Shown here: positions 1-7,998 of the stretch, piece by piece
Layout: each line of letters begins with the position of its first letter
Numbering within the stretch: the stretch's first letter is position 1
DNA from: Nitrosarchaeum sp.
Lineage (GTDB): Archaea; Thermoproteota; Nitrososphaeria; Nitrososphaerales; Nitrosopumilaceae
DNA length: 47,796 bases
NCBI GenBank assembly: GCA_018334095.1
Contig: JAGXTE010000048.1
Location: forward strand, 1-47,796
Direction of reading: 5' to 3'
The notes under the pieces: model-generated
Databases searched by the model: none
The model's input: only the letters and a program-made list of their open reading frames with translations
Told to the model about the DNA's origin: nothing
Translations under genes and position numbers: made by a program

Positions 1-471
1 TTAGGTTACATCATTATGATTTTAGATGCCAAAGTTGACGAAATGGGAAAGATGATTGCCGGAGACGGTGGAACTTTCCACAGAGTAGAATTTGAAGCAT
101 TGACATTTTATCCAAAACTCCAAGAAATTGTTCAAGGAGAAATTGTAGACATTACAGACTTTGGAGCATTTGTAAGAATTGGTCCAACTGATGCATTACT
201 ACATTTGTCACAAGTCATGGATGATTATCTAAAGAGCGATGTAAAGTCTGGAATGATTTTAGCTAATCAAAGTGGTAGAACATTAAAAGTTGGTTCCACA
301 CTTAGAGCAAGAATTACTGCAGTGTCATTAGGTAAAGCTGCTGCAATGGGAAAGATTGGAATCACATGCAGACAACCATTCCTTGGTGCAGATGCATGGA
401 TTGCAGAAGAGATTAAAAAATCATCTGGCGGTTCTAGCGATTCAAAAGAAGCTAAAGTAGAGGCAAGTTAA
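1..471 (+). CDS. rpo7: RNA polymerase subunit Rpo7/E' (5' truncated)
   Basis: Rpo7 (RpoE1) pairs with Rpo4 to form the stalk of archaeal RNA polymerase, which binds emerging RNA and helps open the promoter. The frame is open from base 1 (LGYII before the first Met at 16), so the N-terminal part lies outside the window. What remains is the end of the SHS2-like tip domain followed by an S1/OB RNA-binding domain (GEIVDITDFGAFVRIGP, then a LLHLSQ segment). The tail is Ser/Lys/Glu rich and looks disordered. spt4 follows directly after its stop codon, as in other archaea. The family call is secure; the ATG at 16 is internal. Confidence 0.93.
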   Translation, partial: LGYIIMILDAKVDEMGKMIAGDGGTFHRVEFEALTFYPKLQEIVQGEIVDITDFGAFVRIGPTDALLHLSQVMDDYLKSDVKSGMILANQSGRTLKVGSTLRARITAVSLGKAAAMGKIGITCRQPFLGADAWIAEEIKKSSGGSSDSKEAKVEAS

Positions 472-660
472 ATGGCTCGAGAGATGGCTTGTAGAAAATG
501 CAAGTTTGTAACTACAGGTAAAGTTTGTCCAGCATGTAAATCATCTGATTTGACACCAGACTGGAATGGGGTTGTACTAGTTGTAGATCCAACAAATTCT
601 CAAATTTCAAAAACATTGGGAATTAAACAAAAAGGCAAATACGCAATCAAAGTTACGTAA
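472..660 (+). CDS. spt4: Transcription elongation factor Spt4 (RpoE'')
   Basis: This 62-aa protein has two CxxC pairs (C7/C10 and C19/C22) forming one zinc-binding site near the N terminus, followed by the short beta core typical of archaeal Spt4. Spt4 binds the NGN domain of Spt5 and makes RNA polymerase more processive. The ATG begins on the base after the rpo7 stop codon, so the two are almost certainly one transcript. Length and cysteine pattern match the family. Confidence 0.93.
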   Translation: MAREMACRKCKFVTTGKVCPACKSSDLTPDWNGVVLVVDPTNSQISKTLGIKQKGKYAIKVT

Positions 661-668
661 ACTTAATC

Positions 669-676
669 TTTAAAAT
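669..676 (+). promoter_or_regulatory. TATA box of nadC
   Basis: TTTAAAAT is centred 26 nt upstream of the nadC ATG at 698, which places transcription initiation at or next to the start codon. It is the only TATA-like element in the 37-bp gap after spt4. This is inferred from spacing and composition alone. Confidence 0.5.
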
Positions 677-697
677 CATACAAAGTTCAATATCATC

Positions 698-1516
698 ATG
701 ATTTCATTTGATTCTAAAAAACAGTTAATTGCATTTTTAGCTGAAGATATAGGCAAAGGTGATGTTACAAGTGTTCTCTTACCTAGAAAAAAAATTACTG
801 CTAAAATTATCTCAAGGGAGAAAGCTATGGTTGCAGGTGTGAATCATGCAAAAGAGATTTTCAAATTAAAAGGATGTAGTGTAACAATTGTAAAAAAAGA
901 CGGCAGTAAGGTAAATCCTAATGATGTGATTTTGAAGATAACTGGTGATGCGGGAAAGATTCTCACATGTGAGAGAACTGCGCTTAATTTGCTTACAAGA
1001 ATGAGCGGTATTGCTACTCAGACTAGTGAATTGGTAAAAAAGATTTCAAATAAAACTAAATTGTATGCCACAAGAAAGACAGCTCCTGGTCTGAGATATT
1101 TCGATAAAGAGGCAGTGGAGATTGGTGGCGGAGTAAGACACAGATTAAGATTAGATGAGATGGTCATGATTAAAGACAATCATATTGCTGTAAGTGATTC
1201 TTTGGTATCTTTGATTAAAAGTGCAAAGAAGAAACATAAGAAATTTGAAGTCGAAGTAGAAAATACTGCAGATGCAGTATTGGCAGCAAGAGAGGGGGCT
1301 ACAATAATTATGTTGGATAATTTTTCACCAGAGCAAATTAAAAAAACAATTCAGGTTCTCAAAGGAGAAAAGTTGCGAGATAAAGTACTACTTGAAGCAT
1401 CAGGTGGAATTAATGCAAAAAATATTGCAAAGTATGGAAAAACAGGAGTAGACATCATATCTGTTGGAAGTATAACAAACTCTGTCAAAGGAATTGACAT
1501 GAGTTTGGAAGTATGA
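698..1516 (+). CDS. nadC: Quinolinate phosphoribosyltransferase (nicotinate-nucleotide pyrophosphorylase)
   Basis: NadC converts quinolinate plus PRPP to nicotinate mononucleotide, CO2 and PPi, the last step of de novo NAD precursor synthesis. The 272-aa length is normal. Family landmarks are ERTALNLLTRMSGIAT, ATRKTAPGLRYFDKEAV (substrate-binding Arg/Lys), the GGGVRHRLRLDE segment, MIKDNHI, EVEVEN, and the C-terminal LEASGGI and SVGSIT phosphate-binding loops. The start is supported by a TATA box 26 nt upstream. nadA and nadX lie just downstream on the opposite strand, so the whole aspartate-to-NaMN route is within 3.2 kb. Confidence 0.96.
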   Translation: MISFDSKKQLIAFLAEDIGKGDVTSVLLPRKKITAKIISREKAMVAGVNHAKEIFKLKGCSVTIVKKDGSKVNPNDVILKITGDAGKILTCERTALNLLTRMSGIATQTSELVKKISNKTKLYATRKTAPGLRYFDKEAVEIGGGVRHRLRLDEMVMIKDNHIAVSDSLVSLIKSAKKKHKKFEVEVENTADAVLAAREGATIIMLDNFSPEQIKKTIQVLKGEKLRDKVLLEASGGINAKNIAKYGKTGVDIISVGSITNSVKGIDMSLEV

Positions 1517-1894
1517 TCATTTTATTTTAGATAGTAATTCAGCAACTGCTTTGTTTTTTGGATCGATTTCTTTAATTTTTTCACAACATTCAATTGCTTT
1601 TTTTGGCTCTCCAAGAAAATAGTGAGAGTTTGCTTTTAGTGTTAAAACTTCAACATCATAAGCACCAATGTCTAAAGCCTTTTCAAAATAGGGCATGGCT
1701 GTTTTGTATTGATTTTTCATATAGTATATTCCACCAACAATAAACAAGACGTTTTGTTCATCTGGTGCTTTTTGCAATATTTCTAGTCCTAATTTCAAAG
1801 CATCATCATGTTGTTTTTGTTTGACTAATTTTCGTAATTCTTTTCTTTTTTGAAAAGTGTTTTTTTCTTTTGAATTTCTACCAAATAATCCCAA
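1517..1894 (-). CDS. Small tetratricopeptide-repeat protein
   Basis: A 125-aa soluble protein made of about two and a half to three TPR units. Examples are the segment with VLFIVGGIYYMKNQYKTAMPY, then EVLTLKANSHYFLGEPKKAIE, with the usual small/aromatic spacing. The N terminus is strongly basic (residues 7-30). TPR proteins are protein-binding scaffolds; no catalytic residues are visible and no specific partner can be named. The start is a TTG (MGLFGRN), because no ATG occurs before residue 59. Its stop abuts the nadC stop, so the two genes converge with no spacer. Confidence 0.7.
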   Translation of the reverse strand: MGLFGRNSKEKNTFQKRKELRKLVKQKQHDDALKLGLEILQKAPDEQNVLFIVGGIYYMKNQYKTAMPYFEKALDIGAYDVEVLTLKANSHYFLGEPKKAIECCEKIKEIDPKNKAVAELLSKIK

Positions 1895-1947
1895 ATCAAA
1901 ATTATATGAAATTGCTCAAATAATATAGTTGGGAATTTAGGCTCAGA

Positions 1948-2904
1948 TTAGCTAATTGCAAGCATTCTTTCTATTGCGGTTCTTGCCTTGTCTGCAATCT
2001 CTTTTGGAACTATGACTTGGTTTTTCTCTTGAATTAGAGCATCATAGACTTTTTGCAAGGTTATCATCTTCATGTATTGGCATTCTGCTTTTTCAGATGC
2101 TGGGATGAAATTTTTGTCTGGATTTTGTTGTTTCATTTTGTATAAGATTCCAGTCTCAGTTGCAACAACAAAGTTCTTTGCTTTAGAATTATTTACGTGA
2201 TTTAGCATTCCTTCAGTGGATAAGATAGATACTTTGTTTCCATCAAAACTTCCAGATGCTGCGTCATACATCATTGGTGTGGTGCAACTGCATTCAGGAT
2301 GAATTACAAATTCAGCGTCTTTAAGTGAATTTAGTTTGCTTGTAATATCTTCTGGTTTAATACCTGCATGGACGTGACACTCACCTGCCCAGATGAACAT
2401 GTTCTTTCTTCCGGTAACTTTGGCAACATAAGAACCCAAAAACATGTCAGGTAAAAATAAGATCTCTTTATCAGCAGGAATTGCCTTTACTACATTTACA
2501 GCATTTGCTGAAGTGCAACAATAATCTAACTCAGATTTTATCTCTGCAGTTGTATTTACATAACCAACTGTAATTGCATTTGGATGTTGTTTCTTCCAGT
2601 TTCTTAGTTCATCTACAGTGATAGAATCAGATAGAGAACATCCAGCTTCCAAGTCAGGAATCAGTACTCTTTTTTCAGGAGATATGATTGCAGCAGTCTC
2701 TGCCATAAAGTGAACACCGCAAAAGAGAATTGTTTTTTGTGGAACTTTGGCTGCCTGTCTTGATAGACCTAGCGAGTCACCAGTAAAATCTGCAATATCT
2801 TGGACATCTGGAATTTGATAATTATGAGCCAAGATAACAACGTCTTTTTCTTTTTTTAGACGCATAATTTCCTCTTTGAGACTAGATGATTGTTGAACTA
2901 ACAT
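1948..2904 (-). CDS. nadA: Quinolinate synthase A
   Basis: NadA condenses iminoaspartate with dihydroxyacetone phosphate to give quinolinate, using a [4Fe-4S] cluster. The 318-aa sequence shows VVILAHNYQIPDVQDIADFTGDSLGLS at the N terminus, the MAETA segment, and the three cluster-ligand regions: CCTSANA, ECHVHAG and HPECSCTTPM. The C-terminal region with STEGML and a PxxxNF-like stretch also matches. It lies downstream of nadX (93-bp gap, same strand), whose product makes the iminoaspartate it consumes. Confidence 0.96.
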   Translation of the reverse strand: MLVQQSSSLKEEIMRLKKEKDVVILAHNYQIPDVQDIADFTGDSLGLSRQAAKVPQKTILFCGVHFMAETAAIISPEKRVLIPDLEAGCSLSDSITVDELRNWKKQHPNAITVGYVNTTAEIKSELDYCCTSANAVNVVKAIPADKEILFLPDMFLGSYVAKVTGRKNMFIWAGECHVHAGIKPEDITSKLNSLKDAEFVIHPECSCTTPMMYDAASGSFDGNKVSILSTEGMLNHVNNSKAKNFVVATETGILYKMKQQNPDKNFIPASEKAECQYMKMITLQKVYDALIQEKNQVIVPKEIADKARTAIERMLAIS

Positions 2905-2997
2905 TTACCAAGCTCAGTGCATGAAATAGTCATTTAAAGAATAAGATCAGGTCTGGTTTACTCTAAAAAATAGGCAATTATGGCAATTCTTGCCATA

Positions 2998-3816
2998 TTA
3001 TGTTCCAATAGATATTCCACTGGAACAATATTTCCTTAGAGTTTCAATTGCAGATAAAATTGCCAGTTTGCTTGTTTTTGGATTTGTCTCATCTGGAATA
3101 TTTTCAATGTTAAATGACATCTTTCCAAATTTTCCTTGTGCAGCAATAGTGTGAGTATTTTTGTTAGTGTTTGGGTCTGCAACAATTTTTACCATTGTCT
3201 TTTCACTACCTACTCCAACTAGACTAAGTAATGCTGCAACGTTGATGTTTGCAGGAAATTGGGTTACTGCTTCTTTAGCTGTTCCTTCAAAGATTATAGT
3301 TGGTGTTGTGATTTTTTCTAGATCAATCTTTGATGTCTCAAAGAATTTTGCACCCTTGAGTGATTTTGGATGTTTGGTGGTAGTTAACGTAACTGATTCT
3401 AGTAAATTGGAAACTGATTTTATTGCATCCAGTCCACCAATTGCACCAGATGGCAAATAGATTGTTTTATGAAAATGCTCACATGCTTCAGACAAGATAT
3501 CATAAATTGATTCATCAAGTAATGCGCCAACACTCATGATCATCAAGTCTCGTTTATTTTGCAATACACTGTGAGCAACATTTCTAACTGCTTCTTGCGA
3601 TGCTGCCTCTACTACAATGTCAACTGGATGTGAAGATAGAAGATGAGGATTTTCAACAATTACTGGTTTATTTTTTAATTTACTAACTAGAGTTGATGAT
3701 GCGTCTTTTGAGGCATCATACACATGAGTTAGAGTGCCAGGAATTTTACCTGAATCAATTGCCAATGCAATTTGAGTCCCAATTGCACCACACCCCAAGA
3801 GTCCAATTCTTTTCAA
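2998..3816 (-). CDS. nadX: L-aspartate dehydrogenase
   Basis: NadX oxidises L-aspartate to iminoaspartate with NAD(P)+, replacing the flavin oxidase NadB. This 272-aa protein opens with a Rossmann motif (GLLGCGAIGTQIA), contains VDIVVEAASQEAV and MSVGALLDE, the LPSGAIGGLDAI segment, and the FPANINVAALLSL motif characteristic of aspartate dehydrogenases. No nadB is seen nearby. The pairing with nadA and nadC makes the NAD pathway role firm. Confidence 0.92.
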   Translation of the reverse strand: MKRIGLLGCGAIGTQIALAIDSGKIPGTLTHVYDASKDASSTLVSKLKNKPVIVENPHLLSSHPVDIVVEAASQEAVRNVAHSVLQNKRDLMIMSVGALLDESIYDILSEACEHFHKTIYLPSGAIGGLDAIKSVSNLLESVTLTTTKHPKSLKGAKFFETSKIDLEKITTPTIIFEGTAKEAVTQFPANINVAALLSLVGVGSEKTMVKIVADPNTNKNTHTIAAQGKFGKMSFNIENIPDETNPKTSKLAILSAIETLRKYCSSGISIGT

Positions 3817-3847
3817 TTGATATCACTTGGAATTATCACTTAATTAA

Positions 3848-4420
3848 TTATAGTCTAAAGCCAAAAGAAGATTTTCTAGCAAGGTAAACTGTACCAACAA
3901 GAATAATTCCTAAAATCATAATTGGCAACATGCCAAATTCAGGAACAACATATGTTCCAATAATTTCAACATTTTTTGCATCCTTTGGGAGCATCATTCC
4001 CAATGCATAGTTGTCAGGATATTTGATTAGGTCGTATTGTGTATTTACACCGTCAATTGTTAGCTTGTATTGTGCACCTTCAGCAGAAATTACATCTAGG
4101 GGTAGTCGTAGCCAAAAAATACTAGTTGAAGGGACACTTTCCATAGTAACTTGGATTGACTTTCTTTCAGGAACTATTTCCATTGAAGATAGTTTTGGAT
4201 ATTCTTGTGTTTTTTCTAGATTGACTTCAAAACTGCCATGATACCCATAATAGATATCATATGTCTTATCATCAATTGTTAGGATATATTTTTCAGAGGA
4301 AATTTGAGTAATATCCAGATACTGGGCAAATGCATCCATATCATCAATGACATGACTGCCAAAAGCAAAACTAGTTGGAATCAACATCAATAGAATTACA
4401 GAGACAAAAACAAATTTCAT
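3848..4420 (-). CDS. Exported PEFG-CTERM surface protein
   Basis: A 190-aa protein with an N-terminal signal peptide (hydrophobic residues 3-20, then FGSH), a beta-rich middle, and a C-terminal tail with the sequence VPEFG, a hydrophobic helix (residues about 163-180) and a basic end (ARKSS). PEFG followed by a membrane helix and Arg/Lys is the thaumarchaeal PEFG-CTERM sorting signal, thought to be processed by an archaeosortase. The middle domain is not one I recognise. It is divergent from the exported protein at 4521, with a shared AT-rich promoter region of 100 bp between them. Confidence 0.75.
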   Translation of the reverse strand: MKFVFVSVILLMLIPTSFAFGSHVIDDMDAFAQYLDITQISSEKYILTIDDKTYDIYYGYHGSFEVNLEKTQEYPKLSSMEIVPERKSIQVTMESVPSTSIFWLRLPLDVISAEGAQYKLTIDGVNTQYDLIKYPDNYALGMMLPKDAKNVEIIGTYVVPEFGMLPIMILGIILVGTVYLARKSSFGFRL

Positions 4421-4520
4421 AGTGAAAAATTAATTTTATTAAATATAATTAATTGTCAGATTATCAGAATCGATAATTTGGAACCAGTATGATTTATCAT
4501 CAATCTATTTATGGTAAAAA

Positions 4521-5558
4521 ATGAATAATGAAATTATGAGTTTTGGTACAAAGGCATCATTTGGAATTGCCTTATTTCTGATATTATCTATTGGAATTAT
4601 GGGGAGTTTTACTAGTGCAGACGCAGAATCTCCAAGAAAACAGATGAAAAGAGGAGTTTCTGCAGAGGACATTTCTTGTAAAGATGGTTTTTCCTTAGTG
4701 ATTAGAAATAATGGTTCCCCAGCATGTGTCAGCGAAGAAACTGCAGAGAGGTTAGAAAAACGAGGTTTAGGAAAAATTGAAGTTAGAGCAACTAAAGTTA
4801 CTACAAATTCAAATGTCACAATTAAAGATCTTGAAAAGACTACAACTCCAATTAAAAAACAGGAAAGTGTTCGAGTCGTTCCAGCATCAGTTGGTAGTGT
4901 GATTAATTTTTACATTCAAGATGATGACTTGAATGTGGCCCATAATGGAGTAGAAACTGTATCAACTACAGGATTGTTTGAGTTTACAATTAACGGAATT
5001 TCAATTACGGGTCCATCAACTATGATTGAGACCGGACCTGATACTGGAGAATTTTATGTAAAGTTAGAATTGCCGGATACCATCAATGGAAGACCGTTGA
5101 ACCAAGATGATGTTGTCTTGATAAAATATTTGGATGCATCAGATAGTAGTGGAGATAAACAAACCATAACACAGTCAGTCTCACTATCAAAGTCGTATGC
5201 TAATGTAGAGACAGTGGGGGGCGGTTCTAGGATAGGTCATGAATTTACATTAAGGATTTATGAGCCAGATGCAAACAGAGATTCCAAAAATGAAGACAAG
5301 ATATCTTTGAGTCGATTTGAGTTTAGAGGAGAAGGTGGAATCAGAACCAGTTTGTCAAATCCTAGTTTTGATGCAAATTCCAATTATTTAGTAGAGACTG
5401 GAAAAAATACGAACATCTTTGAGGTAAAAATAAAAATTCCAAGAACCATAAATGGAAAGACGGTTCACATTGGTGACGAATATGAAATTAGATACGTCGA
5501 TAATTCAACTCCGTCAGGCACTAGTGAAAAAATAGTTCTGAAAGGTAGAATTGGTTGA
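4521..5558 (+). CDS. Exported protein with duplicated beta domains
   Basis: A 345-aa secreted protein. The signal peptide ends near TSADA (about residues 30-35). Residues 52-75 (SCKDGFSLVIRNNGSPACV) form the small Cys-containing module common in thaumarchaeal exported proteins. Two related beta-sandwich segments follow (about 120-225 and 230-345). Both contain an N-terminal acidic loop (DDDLN / EPDAN), an ETGxxTxxFxVK motif, a TINGxxL/V segment and an IKY/IRYxD motif. There is no membrane anchor at the C terminus. The start may instead be ATG 4536, since TATA-like boxes fit both. The function is unknown; a cell-surface role is likely. Confidence 0.75.
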   Translation: MNNEIMSFGTKASFGIALFLILSIGIMGSFTSADAESPRKQMKRGVSAEDISCKDGFSLVIRNNGSPACVSEETAERLEKRGLGKIEVRATKVTTNSNVTIKDLEKTTTPIKKQESVRVVPASVGSVINFYIQDDDLNVAHNGVETVSTTGLFEFTINGISITGPSTMIETGPDTGEFYVKLELPDTINGRPLNQDDVVLIKYLDASDSSGDKQTITQSVSLSKSYANVETVGGGSRIGHEFTLRIYEPDANRDSKNEDKISLSRFEFRGEGGIRTSLSNPSFDANSNYLVETGKNTNIFEVKIKIPRTINGKTVHIGDEYEIRYVDNSTPSGTSEKIVLKGRIG

Positions 5559-5603
5559 GTTTAACTTAAGTGTCATATAGGTGAATGATCAGTATAACCT
5601 AAA

Positions 5604-5613
5604 GATTTTATTC
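5604..5613 (+). promoter_or_regulatory. TATA box of the nurA-herA-mre11-rad50 operon
   Basis: The T-rich box GATTTTATTC is centred about 25 nt upstream of the nurA GTG at 5633, consistent with a leaderless transcript. No other promoter-like spacing is evident in the following 5.5 kb because the downstream genes overlap. Confidence 0.4.
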
Positions 5614-5632
5614 GAACCAACAAAGTATTGTT

Positions 5633-6469
5633 GTGCTAAATACTGTATACAAAGATGCCATCATCAACAGAGAGAAAATGTTGTCCATTCTAAAAGGACC
5701 TAAATTTGAACAGATTTTAGAAAAAGCAAAGCAAAATTGGGTGGAATTTACGCCTACAAAACAAGACGTGGTTACTGCCGGAATAGATAGTAGTTTTAAC
5801 AATACGAGATTTCAAGGAATTGAACTTTGGGCAACAACTGCAGTATCAATTAAATCAAATGGGGAAGTATTGGTAGATTTACACGATTCAGGGTTAGGTT
5901 CTGATATAGATCTATCAAAAATTGCAAGCAAAATGGAAATTGAAGCTTGTGAAAAAACTGTCGATTTAGCAGATTTAGTATTAATGGATGGGTCACTTCA
6001 TTCACAATTTATGACAAGACAATCATCATTAGATGCAATGGTTGTAAAAACAATAAAAAAAAGAGACAACGTGATTTTCATTGCAAAGACGTCAAATACA
6101 AAAAAACAATTTGAGAATCTTGGTTCATTAGCAGGGGATATTTTTTATTACAATCACATTACAAAAGGTGCAGGATTTAGTAAAATATTTGTTGAAAAGA
6201 AATACGGAGCAGATAAAATAATTTCTTCAACATTTGTTAGATTAAGTGATTCAACACCAATCATAAAGCTAGAATTTTTAGGTGGAAATAGAGATGATGA
6301 TGAAATAAAATCAATAATGAATAAACTATACAAAAGCAGTGTTGGAGGATATCCATATGCATTGAAATTGGCACATAACAACTGTAAAATATCTGATAAA
6401 GAACTTGCAAAAATGGTTAGCTTGTTAGGATTAAGTAATGAGATTGGTTCACGTGAGGTTTTAAGTTGA
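5633..6469 (+). CDS. nurA: NurA 5'-3' nuclease
   Basis: NurA is the nuclease partner of the HerA translocase in archaeal DNA end resection. The 278-aa protein carries the RNase H-like core: first acidic motif TAGIDSSFN, a strand with GIELWATTAVSI, and a later acidic motif in LVLMDGSLHSQ, followed by a conserved C-terminal region (GGYPYALKLAHNNCKIS) with late acidic residues. The GTG start is chosen because the frame is closed upstream and a TATA-like box sits at the right distance. It overlaps herA by 4 nt (TTGA). Confidence 0.88.
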   Translation: MLNTVYKDAIINREKMLSILKGPKFEQILEKAKQNWVEFTPTKQDVVTAGIDSSFNNTRFQGIELWATTAVSIKSNGEVLVDLHDSGLGSDIDLSKIASKMEIEACEKTVDLADLVLMDGSLHSQFMTRQSSLDAMVVKTIKKRDNVIFIAKTSNTKKQFENLGSLAGDIFYYNHITKGAGFSKIFVEKKYGADKIISSTFVRLSDSTPIIKLEFLGGNRDDDEIKSIMNKLYKSSVGGYPYALKLAHNNCKISDKELAKMVSLLGLSNEIGSREVLS

Positions 6470-7998
6470 ATGCAGGTTTTGTAATAGGAGAGTCAAAGCC
6501 AACATTTGTAACGGCCATTACATCAAGACCACTTTCGGTTGGAGAATATATTAAAATCGATTCAGATGAAGGAGAAATTCTCGGATTAGTTGAAAAATCA
6601 TCTGTGTCAAGTGCTGCATTTGCAGATGTTAAAAATTTTGATGAAGCATTTGAGAGCACAGAAATTGCAGAAATTAACAAGAGAGATAAAACATACACGG
6701 CGCATATCGGAATTTTAGGATTTTTAGAAAATTTACGAAAAGGACAGTCAATTATACCGTCTGTACCACCAATACCAGGAACGCCAATATCTCAACCAAC
6801 AAAAGAAGATCTAGAGACTATTTTTAGCCCACAAAAAGACGGATGGGTCAAAATTGGAAATCTATTAAGAGAAAAAACAATCGAAGTAAAAATCAATCTC
6901 GATAAAATTGTTTCAAGACATTTAGGAATATTAGCGATGACGGGAATGGGGAAAAGTAATCTCGTTTCTCTAATTACAAAACAAATTGGAAAACTAAAAG
7001 GGACTGTAATAATTTTTGATTATCATAATGACTATACAACACTAAATATTCCAAGAATAAATGTAATTGATGCAAAAATAAATCCCAGATTATTAGATGC
7101 AGATCAATTATCAGAAGTACTAGAGATTAGAGATGGTGCTAATGTTCAACAAAGAGTACTTAGAATGGCATTTACAAAACAGGTCAAAGAATCAAAAGAA
7201 TTTTGGAAAAAACTAGAAACAGAAGTAGAATTCATTGTGAATTCAGAAGATAAGAAAATAAAAGAAATCAGAACGTCAGCATATAGAGTACAAGACATAA
7301 TAGAAGAAGCTCAAAGGAGATTTGAAGATATTTTAGATCCAGATATGGGGGATCCAATAAGTTTTATTAAAGAAGGACGTACAAATATTCTAAATATTTC
7401 AGAGCTATCTGAAAAACAAGCTAACGTAGCACTTGCATTTTATTTACAACAATTACTCAAAGATAGAAAGGATGCTAGTATAGTAAAACATGGAAGAACA
7501 AAAAGAGAAAGAAATTATAAATTTAATTCACCAATTTTTGTAATAATCGAAGAAGCACATGTATTCATTCCAAAGGATCATGACACTAGTGCAAAATATT
7601 GGGCAGCAAAAATTGCCAGAGAAGGAAGGAAGTTCGGGTTAGGTCTTGGAATAGTTTCACAAAGACCACGAAGTGTAGATCTTAATGTTCTCAGCCAATT
7701 AGGTTCTTTCGCTATAATGAAGATTATTCAAGAAGACGACCAACGCCAAATTGCAGCTGCTACAGAATCCACTAGTCGTGAATTAATTGCTCAATTAACA
7801 TCTTTGAATGTAGGCGATGCAATACTAGTAGGACAATGGACTAATTTACCATCATTAGTCCATGTAGAAGAGGTAAAAGAAAAAATCATGGGGGCAGATC
7901 AAAGTGCAGTCAATGCATGGGCAAATGCAGAAAAAATGAGTGAGATTGCAGTGGAATCAACACAGGGACTTGTTCAGAAAGATTTGTTGTTAGATTAA
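6466..7998 (+). CDS. herA: HerA hexameric DNA translocase
   Basis: HerA is a bipolar hexameric ATPase of the FtsK/HerA class that drives NurA along DNA ends. In 510 aa it shows an N-terminal HAS-barrel region (about 1-110), Walker A GMTGMGKSN, Walker B FVIIEEAHVFIP, and the sensor/arginine region SQRPRSVDLNVLSQ. The start is a TTG overlapping the nurA stop, giving the NAGFVIGES N terminus; no better start exists. Overlaps on both sides imply translational coupling within the operon. Confidence 0.93.
   Translation: MNAGFVIGESKPTFVTAITSRPLSVGEYIKIDSDEGEILGLVEKSSVSSAAFADVKNFDEAFESTEIAEINKRDKTYTAHIGILGFLENLRKGQSIIPSVPPIPGTPISQPTKEDLETIFSPQKDGWVKIGNLLREKTIEVKINLDKIVSRHLGILAMTGMGKSNLVSLITKQIGKLKGTVIIFDYHNDYTTLNIPRINVIDAKINPRLLDADQLSEVLEIRDGANVQQRVLRMAFTKQVKESKEFWKKLETEVEFIVNSEDKKIKEIRTSAYRVQDIIEEAQRRFEDILDPDMGDPISFIKEGRTNILNISELSEKQANVALAFYLQQLLKDRKDASIVKHGRTKRERNYKFNSPIFVIIEEAHVFIPKDHDTSAKYWAAKIAREGRKFGLGLGIVSQRPRSVDLNVLSQLGSFAIMKIIQEDDQRQIAAATESTSRELIAQLTSLNVGDAILVGQWTNLPSLVHVEEVKEKIMGADQSAVNAWANAEKMSEIAVESTQGLVQKDLLLD

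Noticed and set aside
5608..5802. 64-aa minus-strand frame over the nurA start
   Set aside because: It lies entirely opposite conserved nurA coding sequence and its promoter, with no recognisable domain.
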